A stretch of 64,000 bases of DNA from Azorinus chamasolen (GCA_963576725.1 OY755252.1:45671552-45735551), one strand, 5' to 3'. Numbered from the stretch's first letter, positions 12,088-23,550 are shown. Notes: generated by a model not told the origin, from the letters alone. Numbers and translations are program-made.

Positions 12088-12796
12088 AAACGGTCACTGT
12101 GGGTTTAAACCGGTTTAGGGGAGCACAACCTCAAACTTATTCCATCCCCACACTAAAATACTTACAGTGTAAATAAAAGGTACATGTATTAGTCATGCAG
12201 GAAACACCGCATACAAAACACACAACCGCCCAAACAGCACCACGAAGACAAACGGCAAATGTACATGTATATAATAGATACAAAGAGATGCACAGACATA
12301 ACAAACAAACAATAGGGGAGGATGGAATAACCGCCTTGGAACGGTCAGTGATAAATGTCACTGGGGGTTTAAAGAGGTTATGGGGCGCCAAACCTCACTT
12401 ATTCCATCCCCACCCTAAATGACAAACCTTTCTTGTCGGCGTACATGAAAAGAGGGCAGCGTGATTACCAACTGTAAAAGGGTTGGAAGGGTTAGCTTTA
12501 TTCTGTCAGTGTTTTGGTGATGGTGGCGTTTTGTGTGTTGCTTCTCCTGATTGACTTTACAATTTTTCAAGTACTTAAGTTGAAAATATCATCCAAATAT
12601 CGAGAAGTATCATTGAAGGCTTTCAAAGTACAGAAATGAGTCACGCAGGAAACGCCATATACAGAACAAACAGCCACCCGAACAGCAACACGAGGAAACA
12701 GCAAATGTAAATAACTATAAAAACATCAAGAGACGCACAAAGACAAAACAAACATACAAATGGGGAAGATGGAAGTACCGCCTTGGAACGGTCAGT
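12088..12796 (-). mobile_element. mosaic of PLE-like fragments
   Basis: Four joined pieces: a tail core (12088-12180), a variant T1 copy running from the 3' terminus into the last codons of the RT (12185-12490; the TTGTCGGCGTACATG signature of the C-terminus is at about 12434), an RT piece (12494-12508 and 12583-12626) split by 68 bp of T2 tail in the opposite orientation (12508-12575), and a fresh T1 terminus (12628-12796, GTACAGAAATGAGTCACGC). Confidence 0.7.
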
Positions 12797-13204
12797 CGAA
12801 TTCTTATAATAAATGAACAAACTTGTTAGATTAGACTCCTCGCGTAAAGTAAAAACAGTATCTAGATATAGTGTACATTTGGTCGGAAGGACCACTCAGC
12901 CGATTGTACCTTTACTCCCCTGGTCAGTGATCCATTTGCCTACAATAGTGAACACTACTAACATATGGAGCGATTACACAGCCGCAATACCGGCTAGTGA
13001 CACTCACACGTACCATTTTTTATCCCTCGGTGGACCGGACCCCTGGGCTATCAGCTCAAGGCTCAAACACTAGACCAAAGCACGTGCTCGCTATCCTTTC
13101 AAAATCAACCAACTTTGTTACCAGTATGTTTTTCGACGCTTAAGAGATGTTTCGTTACGATCTATCCCTTGTTTAAGGACCGTTTGATGCTGAAACGCTG
13201 GTAT

Positions 13205-13462
13205 TTAACACTTTCCTGTACATGTAAACGTGTTTCCACGAATTTGAAAACAGGTTAGACCCAGACCAGACGATTCCTACAGGAACCATCTGATCAGAGC
13301 CTACTCTGTTTGCTAATGGAGTTTGATATGTATGTTTCGTTTACTTTCAGGAATGGGTACAATATCCCACCTTCCATATTTCGTTACATATATATTTAGT
13401 TTGTCCATAAATATTCAGTTTTTATAGCGAATTGAAATAAATATTGAACAGGGAAATGGTTA
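13205..13462. mobile_element. TTAA-ended MITE with internal palindrome (piggyBac-like ends)
   Basis: Ends TTAACACTTTCCTG and CAGGGAAATGGTTAA. Internal inverted repeat GTTAGACCCAGACCAGACG / CATCTGATCAGAGCCTAC near 13255-13310 followed by CTGTTTGCTAATGGA. Same subfamily as 23551-23785. Confidence 0.65.
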
Positions 13463-13599
13463 AAAGATGGTGACTGTTAATTGAACAGAGGCAGTACTGA
13501 TAGCCATAAATCAGTCTGCAATAAGCTAGCACCTACCTTAAGTATTTGTAACAAGATATAAACATTTACATTGCAGAGGTAATCTATAGAGTATGTACA

Positions 13600-14425
13600 A
13601 ACAAGAGCCCCGTGTTTCGGAGCATTAAACGTCCGAAGTATGTGCTGTCGTAACATGCACTGTATTAATTTGAGTTGAAAGTTACTGTGACCGTGACCTT
13701 TGACCCCACCAATCTGGAAATCAATATGGGTCATCTACTAGCCATGATCGACCTTCCTACTAAGTATAAAGACAGCTCAACTAATACTGACCTTTGACCG
13801 ACTGACTTCATAATCAATAGGGACCATCTACTAGCCATGACCAACCTTCCTACTAAGTATGAAGACAACACTCCAAACAGATGTCAACTATTTTGATCGG
13901 ACACGATTTTAATTGAACGTCACCGTGACGTTGACTTTTACCAACTGAATTCAAGATCAATAGGGGTCATCTACTAGCCATGACAAGTATGAAGACAACT
14001 CACCTAATACTTATCAAGTTTTTGAGCAGACAATATTTTTGAGTTGAAAGTCACGGTGACCTTGGCCTTTGACCAACTGACCTCAAAATAAATAGGGGTC
14101 ATCTACTGGCCATGACCAACCTTCCTACCAAGGTATAAAGACAGCAAACCAAATAGTTGAAACGTTATTGAGCGGACAGGAGTTTTGAGTTGAAAGTCAC
14201 GGTGACCTTGACATTTGACTGACTGACCTCAAAACCAATAGGGGTCAATTATTAGCCACGACCAACCTTCCTACAAAGTATAAAGACAGTACACCCATTA
14301 GTTGTCACGTTTTTAAGCGGACAAATAAGTGGCTTACGGACGGACGGACAGACGGACAGACGGGCGGACGGACGGACAAGCGCCACACCATCATAGGGCC
14401 GAACCTACCTTCGGGCGTATAAAAA
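13600..14425 (+). repeat. tandem repeat (about 140 bp unit) ending in a GGAC microsatellite
   Basis: Five units marked by GGGGTCATCTACTAGCCATGAC at about 13726, 13820, 13964, 14095 and 14239, each preceded by GAGTTGAAAGTCACGGTGACC and a TTGACC-rich block. A (GGAC)n run at 14337-14382 and a short unique end (CATCATAGGGCCGAACC) close the element. This architecture is a familiar molluscan dispersed repeat; it has no ORF. Confidence 0.8.
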
Positions 14426-14681
14426 GGTAAATCCAGATCAAGCGATTACACGGCATTATGATATATCCACTTATGATCCCAATGTACTCCATTTTTCGCG
14501 TTTTATACAATAACGTATTTAAATTTGATTAATCAGTACTTTAGAAACAAAAAAGAAAGTCCTAAAATACAGCTGGTTGTCTTTAAATTTTAATAGTTAG
14601 ACATTCTGTAAATATTGGGCGGAAAAGTTCTTGATGTGCGGGTGATTTTCATAAAAATATGATTATTATGTGCATACATAC

Positions 14682-14852
14682 TGTTCCAAGGCGGTACTTC
14701 CATCTTCCTCCTATTGCATGTTTGTTTTGTCTTTGTGTGTCTCTTGTTGTTTTTTCTAGTTATGTACATTTGCTATTTCCTTGTGTTGCTGTTCGGGCGA
14801 GTGTTTGTTCTGTATGTGGTGTTTCCTGCATGACTCATTTTTGTACTTTTAT
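14682..14852 (+). mobile_element. 5'-truncated T1 tail
   Basis: Starts abruptly inside the second tail hairpin (GTTCCAAGGCGGTAC) and runs to CATGACTCATTTTTGTAC. No RT sequence present. Confidence 0.85.
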
Positions 14853-15521
14853 TCACAAACTCCTTAGCGTCAACCTTTTACGGTGCAACAGACTCCGCAT
14901 TTTAACACATTGAACACAGAGTAGCCCAATATTGACAACTTCTACAGTATATGCATAATATTCATAAGCAAACACAGCAGACCCCATTGATTTTTATTGG
15001 AGACGTCTGGTATGAATATTATATATTTACAAAGGCGTTAAAAGCCTCGTGTTTAGTATTTAGTTTTACTAGAAATATTGGTAATAATACTATGGCTGTA
15101 CCATGAAACCTTACCTGGGCGAATATCGCTTATGCCTGACAACAGCAGGAGCAGACCAATAATTACCATGGTGTACATCGTCCTCAGTTGCAGTTAGTTT
15201 GATAATCTGGTGAAACGAATACAAAATCTTATTAATCCTATTCCAGTTTCTCATTTGCAAACAGCTTAGATCCACAGGAAACGCCGACTAAACTGGGTGT
15301 CTGGTCAGTGTCCAAGCTGTTTGACACTTGGTTAAATATTTCTCAAGTTTTTAATAACAAACCATAACCAGATGAGAAGTTGAGCAAGCATTAGTTTGTA
15401 GAGTGTGGTTAGTACTAAAATGACCAATCAAGTAACCAAATAGTTTACTCTAACGTTTCTGTTAAACTCATTCGAATCTGCAAATTTGATTTTCATTGGA
15501 GCAACTATTAATGCCGTTTTT

Positions 15522-17297
15522 GAAAATACAAAAATGAGTCATGCAGGAAACACCACATACTGAACAAACAGTCGCCCAAACAGCAACACAAGGAAACAGC
15601 AAATGTACATAACTTTCAAAAGACAAAACAATCATAGAATAGGGGAACGATGAAAGTACCGCCTTGGAACGGTCAGACACAAAATCACAAGGGGTTAAAC
15701 CGGTTTTTGGGCGCCCAACCTCATACTTATTCAATCCCCATCCTAAAAGACAAACGGTGTAAATAAACGTATCCCCTCTCCGACTAATCTACAACAACCG
15801 CGATGGAAAATAAGTGGTAAAGTGCATGTATAAGGAAAACATTTATGTGAACAAACTGTATCCACCTATCGCCAGTGTACTTAATGATTGAGCTGCAAAC
15901 ATAGTAAATGCAGAAAAGTAATAAAGGTACGACAAAAACGAAATAATACAGATATCGGACGTTCTCCTACCGTTTCTGGATTTAAAAGGTCGCCTTCATA
16001 GAGTACTAAATCTTTCTTGTCGGCGTACATGCAAAGAGGCCAGCGTGATTGCCAACTGTAAAAGGGTTCACAACCAAACATACAGTATGTTGTAGTACTT
16101 TAGGACCGTATCCCTTTTTAATGATTTTTTAACATATTTGATGAACAAAGTGAGAAAATGGGTATGTCCAATAATTTTGCGACGTTTGTAAATCACATCA
16201 CTATAAAATTCAGGATGTAAAATACCGTGTCGCAGAAGCACCTTGAGATTACATTGGTACGTGTCAATAACTGAGATTTCGATAGTAAAATTTAGAGAAA
16301 GTTTTTTTTAGTTTATGTTATCTATATCATTGCTTAAGCAGCTTTTCAGTTAAAATGACATTTCGACTGTTAAAATCGTCAATAGATGAACAAGCTCTAG
16401 CAAACCGAATAAGATGAGATATATAAACCCCGTGAGATGGGGCACGGGGAACATCTCCGTCAAGATGAGGGAATGGAAAAGTAGTAAAGTCAAGCAGGCA
16501 AAGCCACATAAAAGACGCAACCACCACCAAAACACCGATAGATAGCATGACACACACACACAACCACACACCAAAACGCACACTCACATACGAGATGAAC
16601 ACAGAAAACACTAACAGACACACAAGAACTAGAGACAAACATTCCACACATGAACAAAATCAAAAGCCCAAAGACGTAAGGCAACCAAAAGGAAGGGTGA
16701 CAAAGACAGTACCGCATTGGCACGGTCAGTAGATAAAACACCACTGGGGTTTAAACCCGTTTATGTACGTCCTAACTTCACATTTCTCTCAAAGTCACCC
16801 TAGCTTTACAAATAGTGTAAATAAAGGTATCCCCGCCGGACTTACCCTCAGTATAGACGACGGTGAACACAGGACAACATGTAAAACATAGCATAATAAC
16901 TGTGACAATCCGTTATTTATGTACTCAATGCCTTTGCTGAACCTGCAGAAAGCCGTAAAGGGCACGACAGGGGAAAAGTAATACATGAGTCTGGTAAGCT
17001 CATCCAATTGACAATATTAAAATCAAAATCATCTCTTGTGTCATATATTTTAGAAGAAATCATTCCATTATCATTTTTAAGGTCTAGATAAAGAAACGCT
17101 GCATAATTGTCGGACGGGTTAGCTTTATTCAATTTTAGTTATTTAGGATAAATTGTAGGAATCAGAGCATCAAAGAAAGGTTATCTAAGTTTAAAAGTAT
17201 CATCCAAATATCGAGGAGTTTAATTGAAGGATTTTATAATATCTTCTTGTGATTGTGGATTCAAACGTAACATGAAATCTCTCTTATAGCAGTAAAA
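15522..17297 (-). pseudogene. PLE-like RT element, copy E, with nested T2 insertion
   Basis: Minus-strand element. From 17297 downward: YCYKRDF-like start, degraded YLDD region, shared TAA codon at 17139-17141, then KANPSDNYAAFL and FDFNIVN (17132-17008). The reading is then interrupted by a T2 element (16476-17003) and resumes with FPHLDGDVPRAPSHGVY (about 16475-16430) and LTEKLLKQ followed by stops. The C-terminus and T1 tail run to the 3' terminus at about 15524 (TACAAAAATGAGTCATGC). 5'-truncated and inactive. Confidence 0.8.
16476..17003 (-). mobile_element. T2-type element nested in copy E
   Basis: Reverse complement of a T2 tail: 3' terminus GGAATGGAAAAGTAGTAAAG, a CA-rich stretch, hairpin core ACCGCATTGGCACGGT with CAGTAGATAAAACACCACTG, TTTAAACCCGTTTA, and the 5' portion with TCTGGTAAGCTCATCC. 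It splits the RT between the codons for FDFNIVN and FPHLDGD. Confidence 0.8.
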
Positions 17298-17959
17298 AAA
17301 CAAAGTTTGCAATACGGTTGTTTAACCATACACAAGATATATTGGTTGAATAAACTCGACCCATTTACATGCAGATGTATACTTGCCTTCTACTAGTGGT
17401 CGTATATTATTCTTGATACGCCCATATCGTCATATTAATATATAACGTAACCACATGAATGACATATAAACCACTTACATTGCACACGCAATGCAAGTGC
17501 TATATATTTACAGATTTACAGTTTTATATATTCACAGGTTTCAAATTAACAACGAATCATAATACAAGCAACAGAAATACAGAGCTTTATCTCAAAATTA
17601 TTATATTGTTATATTATTTGGAACACAGAGTAGACTAATACCAGATAAATATATAATATGCATAAAGTGACTTTTCAACATAACAACAGATCCTCATTTC
17701 TCAACGAAACCCTTTGTTGTGATCAATCTTTGAAATCACCGCAAAACATCAAAGGGGATCACAACATAGGGGCGTCGGAGAGAATCCGAAATATGCCCGT
17801 TTATGAAATACGTCCAGTTTGCATGGTACTTAAGAGTCATGGCAGTCACGACATGTTATCGCGTTCTACAGTGTCTGAATTGTTAGATGATAATATACTA
17901 CAGACACCACTGAGAGTTAAACAGTGTACATCCAGATTAATGCAAGACTAGTGACGCGA

Positions 17960-18890
17960 CGTGTTCTTCGCGGTTCGCAAATCTACAAGATACATTTTCT
18001 CAAGACTAAATAAGTTTTACAGACTAAATTATGTATACTTACTGACGAGGTGTATTGTTGTTCCAAACTCCTTGACTGTTGTGTGACTAGTTTTAGCGCT
18101 TGTACATGGATAGTAAACTGTTCTGTAGACACACTTGGTTATTACGCCGGCCATTTAATCCTTACCCCGACGAGGCTCAAACAGGATCTGGAGTAGCGTT
18201 GACTATTTCTGAGACTATCAAGCTTTTGAGGAATTACTGACCGAATGTTAAACAATTTTAATTATGATGACAAGTCCACTAAAGACTCTCATCTGGATCC
18301 AACTGTTGCATTAAGAATCAGATCGTGCTAAGTGGGAGAAGGGTAAACAACATTTCACAACGTTAGTGTTATCTTGATTAAATCTTTCACACTCAATATA
18401 CTTATCTAAAGACTTACCTAAGGCACGCAGATTTGGATACATATTAAACAAGCAAGTATTGTAAAGCAATCCTTTGTCCCCACCGGATACTGCTCTTAGC
18501 ATTTCTTCAGTCATCTCCCTTGAAACATGTATATTAATTTAAACAATCAAGAGCCTTGTTATTACATACTTATAGTGCAGGAACATGGGAGATGTCTGCA
18601 ATATTTTACATAAAATATAAATTTTGAAAGTATAATGATAAAATGGGGCAAATGCTTTATTTATCACAGTGGTTTATTTATCACAGTGGTTTCAAGTTTT
18701 TTACAGAGGTGTCAAAAGGCATCAACATGAGGGAATGGGTTAAAGGTTAAACACATTTGTAAAGATACCCACTATTGGGTTGATTATCAATTATAGCTCG
18801 ACCAATTGACCTGGACCCTCACCACATTATATGCAGAATACAGAATGTGAGAGATGACGCTGTATTAATAAATAAAACTCCGCCGGTAAA
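17960..18890. other. no gene recognised
   Basis: AT-rich sequence. A 23 bp direct duplication (TTTATTTATCACAGTGGTTT) occurs at about 18657-18690. Nothing else supportable. Confidence 0.4.
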
Positions 18891-18894
18891 TCGT

Positions 18895-19568
18895 GAATGA
18901 AAATGTAGTACAGTCAAGCAGGCAAAGCAATATACGAAACGCCACCATCACCAAAACATCGATAGAAATAAATAATATATACGCACATACACACATACTA
19001 AAACACACACACAGATTGAAATATTAAACACGAACAAACGCACCAAGATACAAGACCAACACAAACGCAAGGGCGAACACACAAAAACACGCACACGCAC
19101 GAGACGAAAACCACAAACCCGAACAAACACATAAGTACAAAGACACCAAACAAACACAAGCAAGGGTGACACAGAAAGCGTCGCCTTAGAACTGTCAATA
19201 GCAAAACCACCACTGGAGGTTTAAACCCGTTTACGGACGTCCAAACCTCACACTTATCTCAGGCCATCCTAGCTAAACAGTGTAAATAAAAGTATCCTCG
19301 CCAGACTTCCCCACAACAAAGCAGACAGTAATATTATCACAGTACAAACTGTCAAACATAGCATAGCAATTGGGAAAGTGTGTCAAATATGTACTTAATG
19401 ACTTTGCTGAAGACAGAGCAACTGTAGGGAAGCCGTTAAGGGCACGACTAAAAACGCAATACATGAGTCTGGTAAGCTCATCCCATTTCGGGGTTTAACA
19501 GTATACCATCATAGAGTACTACCCTCGGCCTGTTGCGTGCAAGCAAAGAGGGAAGGGTAGCGACCGAC
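18895..19568 (-). mobile_element. T2-type element with RT C-terminal remnant
   Basis: From the 3' terminus (GAATGAAAATGTAGTACAGTC) through the CA-rich segment, a variant core (CGCCTTAGAACTGTCAATAGC, TTTAAACCCGTTTA) to the 5' part with GACTTTGCTGAAGACAGAGC. At 19500-19568 it reaches coding sequence whose reverse complement resembles the RT C-terminus (a DPFTIGS-like end in the related copy at 33.3-33.6 kb). Shows that T2 belongs to an RT element of the same superfamily. Confidence 0.7.
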
Positions 19569-19962
19569 TGTAAATAATTTATTCTCGCTGAAATTACGGG
19601 AGAGCTATAACCCGTGCATATGTAAACCATACAATTACGAGTGCATCCTCGCATAGTTGCTGACTGGGACACGTGTCAAGAATAAACCCGTGCAATGCCG
19701 ATGATAACAAAGAAATGTCACGACGTTTTATCTATGCAAATTAAGTAGGTCAGGGTCCAAGTCGAGCTATATATTTGTATTTTACATTTTATACATGTAA
19801 AAGGTAACCTTAAGCCGGTGAAGCTAGGCTGTAATTTGCAAACAACCTGATTTTAGATGAGATACTGAGTAACTCCGCGTCCCATCGGTACTCAATCTGA
19901 ATGACACTCGTTCAATAGTTTCTCAGAGGTTTGAACGAATCAGATGACAGTTGAACTTATAA

Positions 19963-20657
19963 GCTTCAATGATACTTGTCGATATTTGGATGATATTTTT
20001 AACTTAGATAACCCTTTCTTTAATGCTCTGATTCCTACAATTTATCCTAAAGAACTCAAATTGAATAAAGCTAACCCGTCCGACAATTATGCAGCGTTTC
20101 TTGACCTAGACCTTAAAATTAATAATGGAATGATTTCTTCTAAAATATATGACAAAAGAGATGATTTTGATTTTAATATTGTAAATTTTCCTCATCTTGA
20201 CGGGGATGTTCCCCGTGCTCCATCTTACGGGGTTTATATATCTCAACTTATTCGTTTTGCTAGAGCTTGTTCATCTATTGACGATTTTAACAGTCGAAAT
20301 ATCATTTTAACTGAAAAACTGCTTAAACAAGGATATAGATACCATAAACTAAGAAAAACTTTCTCTAAATTTTACTATCGAAATCTCTCGCTTATTGGCA
20401 AGTACAAATGTAATCTCAAGGTACTTTTGCGACACGGTATTTCACATCCTGAATTTTATGGTGATGTGATTTACAAACTTCGTAGAATTATTGGACATAC
20501 CCATTTTCTCACTTTGTTCATCAAATATATAAAACAATTCATTAAAAAGGGATATGATCCTGTATTATTACAACATACTGCATGTTTGGTTGTGAACCCT
20601 TTTACAGTTGGCAATCACGCTGGCCTCTTTGCATGTACGCCGACAAGAAAGGTTTAG
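19963..20657 (+). pseudogene. PLE-like RT C-terminal half, copy B (open, 5'-truncated)
   Basis: Open from the flanking sequence through the stop at 20655-20657. The first seven or so codons of the frame (MTVELIS) are target DNA; element sequence starts at about CTTCAATGATACTTG. It carries CRYLDDIFNLDN (catalytic YLDD), the KANPSDNYAAFL block, the KIYDKRDDFDFNIVNFP and DGDVPRAPSYGVY blocks and a C-terminal domain ending GLFACTPTRKV. No frameshift or stop in about 690 bp, and it has GAA where copies A, D and E carry TAA, so it derives from an intact source. Palm motifs upstream of YLDD are missing, so it cannot encode an active RT. Confidence 0.85.
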
Positions 20658-21172
20658 TACTCTATGAAGGCGACCTCTTAAATCCAGAAATGGAAGGAGA
20701 ACGTCGGATATCTGTACTATTTCATTTTTGTCGTACCCTTTATTACTTTTCTACAGTTACTCTGTTTGCAGCTCAATCATTGAGTACACTAGCGATAGGT
20801 GGATACAGTATGTTCAATTAAATGTTTTTTTGTTATACATGCACTTTACCACTGTATTTGCTGTCGCGGTTGTTGTAGATTAGTCGGAGAGGGGATACGT
20901 TTATTTACACTGTTTGTCTTTTAGGATGGGGATGGAATAAGGGTGAGGTTGGGCGCCCATAAACCGGTTTAAACCCCCGGTGACTTTGTCACTGACCGTT
21001 CCAAGGCGGTACTTCCATCTTCCTCCTATTGAATGTTTGTTTTGTCTTTGTGCGTCTCTTGTTGTTTTTTCTACCCATGTACATTTGCTGTTTCCTTGTG
21101 TTGCTGTTCGGGCGAGTGTTTGTTCTGTATGTGGTATTTCCTGCATGACTCATTTTTGTACTTTTATAACAG
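20658..21172 (+). mobile_element. T1 tail of copy B
   Basis: Continuous with the RT above. Ends GACTCATTTTTGTACTTT followed by TATAAC that also precedes the element (TTATAA at 19956-19961), giving a candidate 5-6 bp target-site duplication. Confidence 0.8.
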
Positions 21173-21414
21173 CTCGAAGTTTAAGCAGACATTATTTTTT
21201 CGGCAGCTATGTGTTGAGGCATGAATGCCACACCTCTCATACAGGAAACAGTGCGCATGACCTCCACCCTCCCCGGCATTACAAAGTTCGCATGACCTCA
21301 CCCATCACCTACATGATAAATTATGTATGACCTTATACCTATTAGATACGCTTTTTGACATATTTGCAATCTGAGGACACCCATATCAGACTGCAAATAT
21401 CCCCGTATACGTAA

Positions 21415-21632
21415 AAGTACATGTTAAGAGTCATGCTGGAAACACCGCATACAAGCACACATTCGCCCAAACAGCACCACAATAAACAGTAAACTGTACA
21501 TGTATATAAAAGACACAAAGAGACACACAAAGGCAAAACAAACATACAATTGGGGGACTATTGCAATACCGCCTTGGAACGGTCAGTGACAAAGGTCACT
21601 GGGGGGTTAAACCGGTTTATGGCGCCCAACTA
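21415..21632 (-). mobile_element. 5'-truncated T1-like tail, variant subfamily
   Basis: From GTACATGTTAAGAGTCATGC through ACCGCCTTGGAACGGTCAG, CAGTGACAAAGGTCACTG and AAACCGGTTTATGGCGCCC. It shares variant bases (CCGCATACAA, AAAGAGACACACAAAGG) with 12185-12415, 24185-24365 and 51760-52085, defining a second T1 subfamily. Confidence 0.8.
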
Positions 21633-22556
21633 TATACGTTATCAGTTTCTTGCAGAATAATTATGCAAGTGACATACATTACTCTCATCCGCCTCTTACA
21701 TAATCACATACCTCGTGGTAGTCATGTCATAGTAACACACTGATTAACATTCACAAAGTTTTGATCCGGGTCAGACGACAATGGATAGGTCATTTACTTT
21801 TCATGAAGAATGGAGGTTTCAAAAATGGTTCATGCGGATACAACAAGTAGCATATCGTTAGCACTTATTAAGTGAATATGTTGGTAATGTTGCACCTTTT
21901 GAAGTTTGTTGAAGAAACCTCTATATAGCAAATTGTAATAAAGGTGGAATACATAATTAAATGGAACTGAAAATATTTTTCCTGTATGACTTATCCCCTG
22001 CGTTGTGTTTGCCTTGTTTGCAGATGCATGAAAGTGACTCATATGGACATTCATAAATAATTAATAGTGATGACAAAGGTATATATACATGTATGAATAA
22101 CGAATTGGTTTGTTCACCACTTTGTATTTTGAAGGAAAATGATTTTAAGTCTAGTCAGAATGAAACCCCTGTTACAACATGTTGCACGTGTATAAGAATA
22201 AAATGCCTCTAGGACCATAATGGCATCCGGTTGGATATGAATATTAAGTGTAAGGGAAGAAATCGCTGCACATGTTAATCACAATGTTTGACTTCAGAAT
22301 GTATTACAAAAACTGTGATAGACTGTAACAACGGTCAAACCATTTAATCTATTGCAATCTGAAGTACTTTCCTTGTTATTTATTACTAACTCTAAAATAT
22401 GATATTCAAACAACATACATGCTGTTTGAATAATTACTCTACCGAATATCAAAGTTTCCTCTTCACTCATATAAACAAACTCTAAATAACTGCATGTATG
22501 TTATTTGAATAATTGCTATCCGTATTTATCCAGGCTTATCACTTTACTCATGTAGT

Positions 22557-22655
22557 TTTTTCTAGTTATGTACATTTGCTGTTTCCTTGTGTTGCTGTTC
22601 GGGCGAGTGTTTGTTCTGTATGTGATGTTTCCTGCATGACTCATTTTTGTACTTT
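22557..22655 (+). mobile_element. very short T1 tail (last about 97 bp)
   Basis: TTTTCTAGTTATGTACATTTGC to CATGACTCATTTTTGTAC only; an extreme 5' truncation that lacks both hairpins. Confidence 0.85.
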
Positions 22656-22662
22656 CATATCT

Positions 22663-22800
22663 TTGCAAACAGAGTAGATCCAGATAAAACAAATCACAAA
22701 TGACCCATCTGGACTGTCCAGGGTATGCTCTGATTGGTTATGGAATAATATAGAGATTTAATTCTACAGTTTCTGCCATGGGAAAAATCATCGGATTTTC
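22663..22800 (+). repeat. partial MITE of the GATCAGACGG-palindrome family
   Basis: TCTTTGCAAACAGAGTAGATCCAGAT, a decayed right arm, then TTATGGAATAATATAGAGATTTAATTC and TTTCTGCCATGG as in the copy at 48762-49014. Confidence 0.5.
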
Positions 22801-23045
22801 ATTTATTCTGTTAGATGACGAGGTCCATTAAAATATTGGCACATTTTTAAATTAATAAAACGCCATTTCTATAGACAGGGACTCATAAAGGCAAGTTTCT
22901 CATGTCTAGACAAAATACTAGTCTTTTAAAATACAAAGTGGTGAACAAACCAATTTGTTATTCATACATGTACATATATCTTGAAGTACTTGAATTTCCT
23001 GAATGTCCATATGGAAATATGGTAGTTTGGTCGAACTTCATTTAA

Positions 23046-23256
23046 AAAGTACAGTAAACTCTACCATAAGTGGTCATTCATTTATTGAACATATTAGTCA
23101 TAAAACAGGTGGTTGCATAATGCAGGGCAAAAATAATGCGGAAAACTTATATAGGAGCTTTCTGTTTTACTATTGTTCTGCATAAAGCTACCACATGCTT
23201 ACAGACCAAAATATAGACCTTTTTGATGGTCGCTTACGGCAGGTTCTACTGTAAGC
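23046..23256. mobile_element. Tc1/mariner-like MITE, about 205 bp
   Basis: Ends TACAGTAAACTCTACC and GGCAGGTTCTACTGTA form terminal inverted repeats that begin with CAGT and are flanked by TA. The interior has a GTGGT...ACCAC-type inverted repeat and no coding sequence. A fragment of the same family lies at 39108-39211. Confidence 0.65.
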
Positions 23257-23550
23257 CTTAAGTCGTTTCGTCGACCGTATGTCACATTGGGATTAGGTTT
23301 TCACACGCATATTTTCATTTAACTTTTTCAAATATGCGCGTGAAGGCAATTATCCCAAACCGCCAATCATAATTCAGACCCAGATCAATATCACGTTTTA
23401 TTTTATAAAAAAAACATTAAATGGTACAGTGTATTTTGTATTAATATTTCCTCAACATTATGAATGTTTTGTCAATATAATACAAGCAATTGATATTAAC
23501 TTAAACAATAGGCACATGCTAACAATGATCGCACACTGTTTATTCTATAG

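Larger units (their letters stand above)
15050..18000. other. duplicated segment 2a, interrupted by RT copy E
   Basis: 15050-15521 and 17300-18000 align in order with 24850-25240 and 25241-26080 (shared phrases: ATGAAACCT.CTTACCTG, TTGATAATCTGGT, GCAAGCATTAGTTTGTA, ATACAAGCAACAGAAAT, TTCTCAACGAAACCCTTTG). The RT element at 15522-17297 is absent from the other copy. Divergence is substantial, so the duplication is old. Confidence 0.75.
19929..21750. other. duplicated segment 1b, interrupted twice
   Basis: GTTTGAACGAATCAGATGAC at 19930 matches 3260; after the insertion, AGTTTAAGCAGACATTATTTTTT (21179) resumes the match, continues through the minisatellite to GTATACGTAAAA (21414), and resumes again at TTTCTTGCAGAATAATTATGC (21645). 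The interruptions are RT copy B and a T1 tail. Confidence 0.7.
22037..23017. mobile_element. element with about 95 bp terminal inverted repeats
   Basis: The left end (CATATGGACATTCAT ... ACATGTATGAATAACG, continuing to CACTTTGTATTTT at 22131) is matched in reverse complement by 22929-23017 (AAAATACAAAGTGGTGAAC ... GAATGTCCATATG). The inner 50 bp of each arm are almost identical. The interior has no ORF and holds a T1 tail at 22557-22655. Likely a nonautonomous DNA element; no superfamily can be given. Confidence 0.6.

Noticed and set aside
14337..14382. GGAC/ACGG short repeats as a CRISPR-like array
   Set aside because: A simple microsatellite without spacers in a eukaryotic dispersed repeat.
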